Positions 1 through 5,327 of a stretch of 5,356 nt of DNA are shown one piece after another. Numbering within the stretch: the first letter of the stretch is position 1; each line of letters begins with the position of its first letter. Under the pieces are notes generated by a model. That model was not told the DNA's origin. It did no database searches and saw only the letters and a list, made by a program, of their open reading frames with translations. Origin of the DNA: Pseudomonadales bacterium (GTDB lineage: Bacteria > Pseudomonadota > Gammaproteobacteria > Pseudomonadales > Azotimanducaceae). The stretch lies in assembly GCA_021295935.1 (NCBI GenBank), contig JAGWBL010000085.1:1-5356 (forward strand), in the 5' to 3' direction. Position numbers and translations under genes: made by a program.

Positions 1-687
1 CAGACTGTCGGCGATCGCCTTGTTGAAATCACGTTGCGAAGTGGTGAACGAGTTGGGCTGTCGGCGGGAATCAAAACGGCCGACACCCACAAGGCTCTGG
101 GCCGGGAGCATCCCCCTCAGCCGCCCGGTGCTGTCCAGGCCAATGAACCCTTCGTCTATTCGGCGCTGGGTCTGGTTTCGCAGGTTGTTGTGGATTCCGG
201 CAATAATGACGATCACCTTGTAACCGGCGTCGGCGGCCTTGCAGACCAGTCCGGTGTAGTTGGCCGTCTTTCCCGACTGGACGTGGCCCATCACCATGCC
301 CCGGCGATCCCATTCCCCTTCCTTGGCGGGGTTCTCGAGGAGTCCGAGAATCCGGTCCGTGACGTTGTCCAGGGTAGCCAGAACCTGGCCGGAGAAGTCC
401 CTACTGACCAGAAGGCTTCTGTATCGTTCCCAATAGTAGGGCTCAATCCCGGACCGCGCATCCTCAAGCCACGGTTCGAATCCCCGCTCCTGCAGGGCGG
501 CGCCATCCATCATCGAGACGCCATGGACCGTCTCGAACCATAGAGCCAGCTCCTCTGCCTCCGCGTCCGTGACGCCCGGACACATGTGACGAGCGTCGCG
601 GATGTACTCGCGGATCTTTTCCTGTGTCGCAAGATCGCTTCCAAGCAGGGCGCCTACCATGGTCTTCAGCTTTTCTAGGTCCGTCAC
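1..687 (-). CDS. Z1 domain-containing helicase/endonuclease-like protein, N-terminal part
   Basis: Translating the minus strand from the GTG at 687 gives 229 codons with no stop, open at the window edge, so only the N-terminus is present; such proteins usually run to roughly 900-1000 residues. A helical N-terminal region (about 1-120) leads into a Walker A motif, GHVQSGKTANY, at residues 134-144, then a second core strand and motif, IIAGIHNNLRNQTQ, at about 161-174. The block from RRGMVMGHVQSGKT to RRIDEGF is the characteristic start of the superfamily-II-like ATPase core that precedes the Z1 domain. The Z1 domain itself and the later helicase motifs lie beyond the left edge. The start is supported by a strong Shine-Dalgarno (GGAGGA) and by a 14-base gap after the upstream ATPase gene. 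In known clusters Z1 proteins accompany MORC-like ATPases and cytosine methylases. A DNA-translocating role in restriction is inferred, not shown here. Confidence 0.9.
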   Translation of the reverse strand, partial: MTDLEKLKTMVGALLGSDLATQEKIREYIRDARHMCPGVTDAEAEELALWFETVHGVSMMDGAALQERGFEPWLEDARSGIEPYYWERYRSLLVSRDFSGQVLATLDNVTDRILGLLENPAKEGEWDRRGMVMGHVQSGKTANYTGLVCKAADAGYKVIVIIAGIHNNLRNQTQRRIDEGFIGLDSTGRLRGMLPAQSLVGVGRFDSRRQPNSFTTSQRDFNKAIADSL

Positions 688-690
688 GGA

Positions 691-696
691 TCCTCC
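691..696 (-). promoter_or_regulatory. Shine-Dalgarno of the Z1 gene
   Basis: The minus strand reads TTGGAGGATCC directly before the GTG at 687, with GGAGG four bases from the start codon. It lies between the ATPase stop codon (704-702) and the Z1 start. It favours the GTG over the in-frame ATG nine codons further in. Confidence 0.7.
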
Positions 697-701
697 AACC
701 T

Positions 702-2177
702 TCAGGCTTCCAGCGACCGAATCACGTTCGTCGTTTTCTCCCAGTTTGCTCGAAACGGATCTGCGGATTTCATGCGGGCCTCCGTTTCGGACTTCGTCAA
801 CCCGCCTTGGCGGAGAATGCGCCAGGTCGCCTCCACGATCTCCGTGAAGTCGTCCGGGTCGAGCGCCTCTGGCGCTACGGATTCGGAGTTCGCACTGACA
901 TCCGCATACAGCGCCTCGACCGGAAGCGTAGAAACAACGAGCCCGATCAGTCTTCTGAACTCGTCTGCCATTCCCTCGTCGAGGCGCTCTTCGAATGCCG
1001 CGAGCAACGGGTGTTCAGCGTTGAGACCGTACGAGATTCGATTCTTGTCCTGAGAGCGTGTCCAGACCGGAAGGTGACTGTCTTCCGTGAGCCGGGTACC
1101 CCGAGCCGTGTACGTCCGCCTCGACGGGATACCGATTCGTTCTACAATCTGGCGAAGCCTCTCCCGAACCGGAGCCGGTGGCTGCGCCCAGGCCTTCTTG
1201 ACGTCGATCTTCCACTCGGAATCAAGGCTGTTCGGTATATCGATGAGGACACGGGAGAGCTTCGTGAGTTCCTGCTGCCGTGCAAGCCGGAACCATGTGC
1301 CGTGGACAATCAGCCGCCGGTTCCGATACAGGTAAAACCCCTGGTTCTTCACGTATCCTTCCCGCCCCGCGTATCGTTTCCAGTCTTCCGGGGAAACCCT
1401 GTCGTGATGGGGCAGGGTCACCGGTCTGAGCGTGACCTCCTTGCCGTCGAGAAGGATGGGCTCTTCCGGATGATGCTGAGTGGCCGGATGGTGCGAGTGG
1501 AAGGGATCGAACGGTTCAAGGTCGCGGCCGTTGAGGGAGATCCTCACCCGTCCCTCCCTGTCTTCCCTTCCAGAGAGGAACCGGTGGAAGACGAACTCGA
1601 GGTGCGTCGCAGTGTCGTCGAGTTGACGAACCAAGTCCTGTCGGTCACTGTCGGAGCCGACTAGACGGTCGAGCTTCTCCCAAACGACGAGCGTTCCGTC
1701 CCCACTCATTTGATCGGACCAAGGAATTCGTTCGGGTGTATCCGGAACCTCGACGATCCACCTGTCGCGCGCGGCGACAGTGTCCAAATCCCATGTTGCG
1801 GCGGACATCACGCCTTCCTTGCAAGTGAGGACCGTGAGGCGTCGGCATTGGGAAAAGGATGCCGTCTTGAGGCCGAGACCGAAGCGACCGAGATCGTTGT
1901 CCGACCGATCATCGAGCGGACTCCTGCTTCCCGGACGCATCGCCTCCAGGAGCGCCGAACGCGTCATCCCCTTGCCATCGTCGAGAATCCCTATCGACGG
2001 AGCCTCCGAGTGGGTTTCCGCCAGGATCTCGATCTGCCGTGCACCGGCGGTCAGGGAGTTGTCGATGATGTCGGCCACGGCGGTCTGCAGCGAATAACCG
2101 ATATCCCGCATGCTCTCGACGAGAACGGACGCGCGAGGCGGAACCTCTTCCTCCCTGGTGGCAGTCGTGCGCGTCAC
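702..2177 (-). CDS. MORC/MutL-like GHKL ATPase (HSP90-type ATP-binding protein)
   Basis: 491 residues if started at the GTG at 2177, which overlaps the methyltransferase stop as GTGA and has GGAGA just upstream. An ATG at 2261 is in frame but would add 28 unconserved-looking residues inside the upstream gene. The GHKL ATP-binding fold is clear: N-box ADIIDNSL with the Mg-binding Asn near residue 40; DDGKGM (DxGxG) at 66-71; GRFGLGLKTASFS at about 97-108, forming the ATP lid and Gly-rich loop. A MutL/MORC-like second domain follows, with QGFYLYRNRRLI at about 279-290 and DIPNSLDSEWKIDVKK at 313-328. The latter supplies lysines of the kind that contact the ATP gamma-phosphate in MutL and gyrase. 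The last roughly 130 residues are charged and helical. By family analogy it should dimerise and clamp DNA on ATP binding. No nuclease motif is visible, so cutting would need a partner. Domain assignment is secure; the role in restriction is inferred from neighbours. Confidence 0.93.
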   Translation of the reverse strand: MTRTTATREEEVPPRASVLVESMRDIGYSLQTAVADIIDNSLTAGARQIEILAETHSEAPSIGILDDGKGMTRSALLEAMRPGSRSPLDDRSDNDLGRFGLGLKTASFSQCRRLTVLTCKEGVMSAATWDLDTVAARDRWIVEVPDTPERIPWSDQMSGDGTLVVWEKLDRLVGSDSDRQDLVRQLDDTATHLEFVFHRFLSGREDREGRVRISLNGRDLEPFDPFHSHHPATQHHPEEPILLDGKEVTLRPVTLPHHDRVSPEDWKRYAGREGYVKNQGFYLYRNRRLIVHGTWFRLARQQELTKLSRVLIDIPNSLDSEWKIDVKKAWAQPPAPVRERLRQIVERIGIPSRRTYTARGTRLTEDSHLPVWTRSQDKNRISYGLNAEHPLLAAFEERLDEGMADEFRRLIGLVVSTLPVEALYADVSANSESVAPEALDPDDFTEIVEATWRILRQGGLTKSETEARMKSADPFRANWEKTTNVIRSLEA

Positions 2178-3817
2178 GTCGTCTCCATGGTGACCAGGGG
2201 AAGCTGTGTTCCTTGGTGAACAGGCTTTGGAATCGGGAGGGATGCCGGACGACCTGGACACCTTCTCACGTCATCATGGTGGTTCAGCACAGCCCAGACG
2301 AGCCGTGCAAGCTGCGATGCCAGGAACGGCGGAACCGCGTTTCCCACCTGGATATACTGTTCTGTCCGACTGCCGTGGAAAAAGTAGTTGTCGGGGAAGG
2401 TCTGGAGTCGGGCCACCTCCCTCACGGTGAGACTGCGAACCTGACCCGGGTCCGGATGAATGAAATAGTGACCGTCCTTCGACAGGTGGCTGGTGACCGT
2501 TGTACAGGGACGGTCGGGGAGTTGCACCCGGTAGCGGTCGTCGAATTTTCCCGTGTGCCAGCTTGTGTGAGGAGGCGCAAGCACATCGGGGAAATCGGAA
2601 GTCTTCGGAGACCGCCCGAATGTCTGCCCGAATGCGACCACGTACAGATAACGGGCAAGATCGTCCGGAATGTGCGCCCTCGTCTCGTTGTTCGGCAACG
2701 CCTCAAGGTTCTCGTCGAGGAGCCACTCACGGAGTTCATGGGGACAGTCGCGTGTAATGTCCATACCGCCACGCGAATTGCGACAGGGCGGAGCGGCTTC
2801 GTCCGCCGTGGCAAGTGCACATCCGAGCGCCCGATGGAACCGGTTCTCCTCGTCCCGTGACATCACGGGTTGGTTCACCCTTACGAGATCATGAGCGCGC
2901 CGTACGGCTGCCCGCCAGGAATCAGGGCTGTCGCCACGACTGAGACGACTGCGAAGCCTTGGCATGCTCCCGATGATCTCCTGCAGCGAAACCGTGTCGT
3001 CACGTGGTTCGAGCCGCGGCCACAACTCCATCGGGAGTGTGCTTGCGATATCGTCTCGGATGCAGACCACGAAGACCCGATGGCGTGTCTGGGGAACGCC
3101 ATGGGCCTCTGCATTCACGAGGAAGTCCTGTGGTAACGCGCCTTGGTGCCAGGAGCGAGCACCTGAGCGCGACGCAAGTGCAAACAACCAATAACGGGTT
3201 GACCCGCTCTTGCGCGCAAGGGCGCGCATCACCTTCGGAAAAAGCAGCTGGCCATTGTGCCGTGCGGAGAGCATCCCCTTGACGTTTTCCATCACGGCTA
3301 CCGCGGGCTTGAGTCGCCTGAGTACGTAAACATACTCCCTGTAGAGGGACTGCCGGTCGTCCCGATCCGGGTCATACAACGCGTTCCCGGCATTTCGTGA
3401 TCTGCCCACCACGGAATACGACTGACACGGAGGGCCACCGAGAAGCACCGTTCTTCCACCGTGTTCTGACCGGATGATCTCGACCCTCTGCCTTACGAAA
3501 TCGCGGGTTCTGCGCTCGCCAAGCTCCATGCACCTCGTCTCTTCGCAAGCTGCGGTCCAGTGCTCGGGGTAGAGTTCAGCCCAGTTGGGTTCGCCGCTCG
3601 TCATGTCGTTCAGGAACTCATAGTACTCGGGGGGAAGTCTGTCGAACTTGCGCAGGAACGCGCGTAGCCGCAAAGTGCGATACGCCGCTTGATCCTTCTC
3701 GATCGACAGTGCGACGCGGTATCCTTGGCGCTCGTTTGGGCAACGGAATGCGGAGAACCCTTCCGCGAGTCCTCCCGGACCGGAGAAGATATCCACGATC
3801 GGAACGGGCTTCGTCAC
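2174..3817 (-). CDS. DNA (cytosine-5-)-methyltransferase
   Basis: 547 residues from the GTG at 3817. It transfers a methyl group from S-adenosylmethionine to cytosine C5 in a specific DNA sequence. The ordered C5 motifs are all present: I, VDIFSGPGGLAEGF (about 8-21), SAM binding; IV, GGPPCQSYS with catalytic Cys at about 131; VI, ENVKGML (about 177-183); VIII, QTRHRVF (about 243-249); X, YIQVGNAVPP (about 488-497). The stretch between VIII and X contains the target-recognition region, which I cannot translate into a recognition sequence. Motifs I and IV are about 50 residues further apart than in small enzymes such as M.HhaI. The GTG is chosen because AGGAG sits six bases upstream and it starts eight residues before motif I; the in-frame ATG at 3940 would add 41 residues with no recognisable motif or ribosome site. 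It is first in an operon with the ATPase and Z1 genes, consistent with the modification arm of an R-M-like system. Confidence 0.95.
   Translation of the reverse strand: MTKPVPIVDIFSGPGGLAEGFSAFRCPNERQGYRVALSIEKDQAAYRTLRLRAFLRKFDRLPPEYYEFLNDMTSGEPNWAELYPEHWTAACEETRCMELGERRTRDFVRQRVEIIRSEHGGRTVLLGGPPCQSYSVVGRSRNAGNALYDPDRDDRQSLYREYVYVLRRLKPAVAVMENVKGMLSARHNGQLLFPKVMRALARKSGSTRYWLFALASRSGARSWHQGALPQDFLVNAEAHGVPQTRHRVFVVCIRDDIASTLPMELWPRLEPRDDTVSLQEIIGSMPRLRSRLSRGDSPDSWRAAVRRAHDLVRVNQPVMSRDEENRFHRALGCALATADEAAPPCRNSRGGMDITRDCPHELREWLLDENLEALPNNETRAHIPDDLARYLYVVAFGQTFGRSPKTSDFPDVLAPPHTSWHTGKFDDRYRVQLPDRPCTTVTSHLSKDGHYFIHPDPGQVRSLTVREVARLQTFPDNYFFHGSRTEQYIQVGNAVPPFLASQLARLVWAVLNHHDDVRRCPGRPASLPIPKPVHQGTQLPLVTMETT
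2182..2186 (-). promoter_or_regulatory. Shine-Dalgarno of the ATPase gene, inside the methyltransferase 3' end
   Basis: The minus strand reads GGAGACGACGTGA: GGAGA, a four-base spacer, then the GTG start whose last two bases belong to the methyltransferase TGA stop. This arrangement implies translational coupling and fixes the ATPase start at 2177. Confidence 0.6.
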
Positions 3818-3823
3818 CAGCAA

Positions 3824-3828
3824 CTCCT
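3824..3828 (-). promoter_or_regulatory. Shine-Dalgarno of the methyltransferase
   Basis: AGGAG on the minus strand, six bases before the GTG at 3817. It is the best-placed ribosome site near the gene start and the main reason for preferring this start over the ATG at 3940 or the GTG at 3838, neither of which has a comparable site. Confidence 0.55.
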
Positions 3829-3886
3829 GAACAAGCACACCGGAGAGGGGACCCCGCCACAACTCGCGAGCAGGAATCCCGTTCCG

Positions 3887-3898
3887 CCTAGCGCTAGG
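3887..3898. repeat. Perfect 12-bp palindrome, possible operator
   Basis: CCTAGCGCTAGG is fully self-complementary. It lies about 70 bases upstream of the preferred methyltransferase start and 160 bases from the vsr start. It could be a binding site for a dimeric regulator, or for the methyltransferase acting on its own promoter. If the methyltransferase really starts at 3940 it would lie inside coding sequence and lose most of its significance. Confidence 0.45.
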
Positions 3899-3988
3899 TG
3901 ATGCGGACACAGCCCGTCGTCCATTACACAACCCCATCATGTGGTGGACCGGATCGGTCGGGTACTGCCGCCCAACCTACCGTCGGCC

Positions 3989-4017
3989 TTGACCACGTAC
4001 GAGTTTTCCGGTGGAAT
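3989..4017 (+). promoter_or_regulatory. vsr: Candidate sigma-70-type promoter for vsr
   Basis: TTGACC at 3989-3994 (5 of 6 matches to the -35 consensus) is followed after 17 bases by TGGAAT at 4012-4017 (4 of 6 to -10). Transcription would start at about 4024, leaving a leader of about 35 bases before the ATG at 4059. The -10 box is weak, so this is a candidate only. Confidence 0.35.
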
Positions 4018-4048
4018 CCGCTCACCAATGTACATGTTTCACGCCAGC

Positions 4049-4052
4049 AGGA
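4049..4052 (+). promoter_or_regulatory. vsr: Shine-Dalgarno of vsr
   Basis: AGGA with a six-base spacer (CCAACA) to the ATG at 4059. Together with the match to E. coli Vsr residue numbering it fixes this start rather than the ATG at 4011. Confidence 0.5.
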
Positions 4053-4058
4053 CCAACA

Positions 4059-4529
4059 ATGCCGCATATAGTAGACCGAGCGACCCGTTCCCGCATGATG
4101 GCCGGGATCGGGAGCAGAAACACCAAGCCTGAAGTCTTCCTTCGGCGAGCTCTTCACGCTCGCGGTCTCAGATACCGCTTGCACAATCGTAGACTCCCTG
4201 GCACTCCCGACCTCGTGTTTCGGCAATTTGGGGCGGTGTGTTTCGTACACGGTTGTTTCTGGCACAGGCATGCAGGCTGCCGCTACGCAACCACGCCAAC
4301 CACGCGCAAGGAGTTCTGGCTGGCCAAGCTCACTTCCAACGTCGCCCGGGATCAGCGAAACCGGCGCGAACTGCTGGACGCAGGCTGGCGGGTAGCGGTT
4401 GTCTGGGAATGCTCGTTGCGAAAGGGAGGTGAGCCCGGAACGGCCATTGAGCTGGACTCCTGGTTGCACGGCGACGAAAGGGAGTTCGAGACAAGTCCGC
4501 GAGCTCAATCTACCATCGGACGCGGCTAA
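4059..4529 (+). CDS. vsr: Very short patch repair (Vsr) endonuclease
   Basis: 156 residues, close to the E. coli enzyme in size. Vsr nicks DNA 5' of the T in T:G mismatches that arise when 5-methylcytosine deaminates. From the ATG at 4059 the residues fall at nearly the same numbers as in E. coli Vsr: Glu25 in NTKPEV, catalytic Asp51 in PGTPDLV, and His64, Cys66, His69 and His71 in HGCFWHRH. Cys74 and Cys118 (in VVWEC) follow one position later than the E. coli zinc ligands Cys73 and Cys117, so a single residue is inserted between His71 and the next Cys. The conserved EFWLAKLTSNVARD block is at 85-98. AGGA six bases upstream supports the start; an ATG at 4011 would add 16 unrelated residues. 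It is divergent from the methyltransferase. It may repair that enzyme's mutagenic by-products, or be the nuclease of the MORC/Z1 system; the sequence alone does not decide. Confidence 0.95.
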   Translation: MPHIVDRATRSRMMAGIGSRNTKPEVFLRRALHARGLRYRLHNRRLPGTPDLVFRQFGAVCFVHGCFWHRHAGCRYATTPTTRKEFWLAKLTSNVARDQRNRRELLDAGWRVAVVWECSLRKGGEPGTAIELDSWLHGDEREFETSPRAQSTIGRG

Positions 4530-4805
4530 CATGGCCCCATCAACGACAACCTACTCTAACTGACCGTCAGCGCTTACAGGCCGCCGATTTTTCAGCCGTG
4601 CGACACAGGCACGTCGGCGAAACACATCTTGCTACGGCCGTGTGAACGACATTCATGCGCCGCACGCGGATTTCGGATCCACGCTGTCGACCATCGCGCA
4701 CACCTCCGGAAGCAGCCGCCGTGCGTGGCATCGATGCGTCCAAGGAGCGGAAAGTGCTTGGTGCCTTACGAGTCCGCCACCACCGTCGAGCCCTCACATC
4801 CCAGT
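4530..4805. other. Non-coding stretch between convergent genes
   Basis: 276 bases between the vsr stop and the stop of the truncated gene on the other strand. Several frames are open across it on both strands, but none gives a recognisable protein, good ribosome site or motif. One structured element is visible: CGCCGA at 4582-4587 pairs with TCGGCG at 4614-4619, enclosing CGTGC (4597-4601) paired with GCACG (4609-4613) around a seven-base loop. No T-run follows it on either strand, so I do not call it an intrinsic terminator. The stretch may be decayed sequence at the edge of the island. Confidence 0.5.
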
Positions 4806-5277
4806 TCAAGATTCTTCGATGACAGGCTGGCCTTGTCGCGCGTAGAACGTCGAGAAGCGAGATACGATGTCCTTGACGAAACTTGGCGCGATTCGCGCAT
4901 CCAAACGTACGAACTCGTGGTTCAACCTATGCGGCGACACCGACTGAAGGCGCCGGAAGTCCAAGTAACCGCCTTCGACGACTTGCGACTTCGGTAACCA
5001 GTGATAACAGTAGTTGTAATTGTTCCGTTTCAGTTGCTTCTTGTCGCTCGCCCTTGCCTTCAGGACGCTGTACACAGCCTCCTCCGACACGACCTCCGCC
5101 ACTATGATCGAATCGGTCTTTGGTTTGCCATTACGCAGCACCAAATCGCACGCCGGCGTCATCACCACATGGTGACTCTGGTCATCTTGTCTCTTCACGA
5201 GACTCCCTGTGGTCAGAGCGTCCTCCAACGGAGGCGCAAGATAGACCTCCTCGGGATAACGGGGAGTCTCGTCCCCA
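4806..5277 (-). pseudogene. 5'-truncated conserved gene of unknown function (C-terminal fragment)
   Basis: The minus-strand frame gives about 156 residues, from GDETPRYPEEVY at 5276 to a TGA at 4806. No ATG or GTG begins it; the only internal candidate is a TTG at 5228 that would cut into the folded-looking part. Upstream the frame stays open to 5312, but through the sequence I assign to a mobile-element end. Visible features are VVMTPACDL at about 37-45, a charged middle region, YHWLP at about 91-95 followed by EGGYLDFRRL, and a C-terminus with FVKDIVSRF and FYARQGQP. The regular composition and the TPxCDL motif argue for a real, conserved protein rather than a chance frame. I do not recognise its function. 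Its N-terminal coding part is missing here and may lie on the far side of the insertion. It could be a further component of the defence island or an unrelated neighbour. Confidence 0.6.
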
Positions 5278-5293
5278 TGTAGCGGACAACTGT

Positions 5294-5303
5294 AAATGTC
5301 CCA
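5294..5303 (+). repeat. AAATGTCCCA repeat, copy 1
   Basis: First of two identical 10-bp direct repeats. It is part of AAATG-TCC-CATTT (5294-5306), an inverted repeat with a three-base centre. Probably a transposase-binding site in the IS end. Confidence 0.6.
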
Positions 5304-5317
5304 TTTGTGTCAATCGA

Positions 5318-5327
5318 AAATGTCCCA
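5318..5327 (+). repeat. AAATGTCCCA repeat, copy 2
   Basis: Second copy, 24 bases after the first, within AATGT-CCC-ACATT (5319-5331), again symmetrical about a three-base centre. Spacing of a little over two helical turns would place both copies on the same DNA face, as expected for paired protein-binding sites. Confidence 0.6.

Larger units (their letters stand above)
3818..4058. other. Divergent intergenic region between methyltransferase and vsr
   Basis: 241 bases separate the two divergent starts chosen here (118 if the methyltransferase begins at 3940). No independent gene is supported in it; the reading frames crossing it are short, lack known motifs and overlap each other. It contains the 12-bp palindrome at 3887-3898, a candidate plus-strand promoter at 3989-4017, a TGTAAT -10-like box on the minus strand (3928-3923) without a good -35, and the imperfect inverted repeat CCATCA-TG-TGGTGG at 3934-3947. 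It is the obvious place for coordinated control of the operon and vsr. Confidence 0.6.

Noticed and set aside
34..543. Plus-strand open frame of 169 residues at the left edge
   Set aside because: Antisense to the Z1 gene, which shows a Walker A motif and a good ribosome site; the plus-strand product has no motif.
624..1664. Long plus-strand open frame of 346 residues opposite the ATPase gene
   Set aside because: It lies wholly within the minus-strand ATPase, whose motifs are unmistakable. The plus-strand product has no recognisable domain and is rich in Arg and Pro, as expected for an antisense shadow in GC-rich DNA.
1710..2860. Plus-strand open frames opposite the ATPase N-terminus and methyltransferase C-terminus
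   Set aside because: Shadows of two well-defined minus-strand genes; no motif or ribosome site of their own.
3924..4532. Minus-strand open frame of 202 residues opposite vsr
   Set aside because: Covers the Vsr gene, whose catalytic and zinc residues match the family in position; the antisense product is featureless.
4582..4619. Intrinsic terminator for vsr
   Set aside because: The hairpin is not followed by a T-run on either strand; the only T-run (4588-4592) lies inside the structure.
4567..4997. Overlapping small frames on both strands around the convergent intergenic region
   Set aside because: Mutually overlapping, compositionally odd, without motif, ribosome site or neighbour logic; the right half is antisense to the truncated gene.
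5285..5313. Complete outward promoter from the element end (TTGACA on the minus strand at 5313-5308)
   Set aside because: The -35 is perfect, but at 17 bases' spacing the hexamer is GTTGTC, a poor -10, and TACAGT lies only about 13 bases away. Kept only as an isolated -35-like box.
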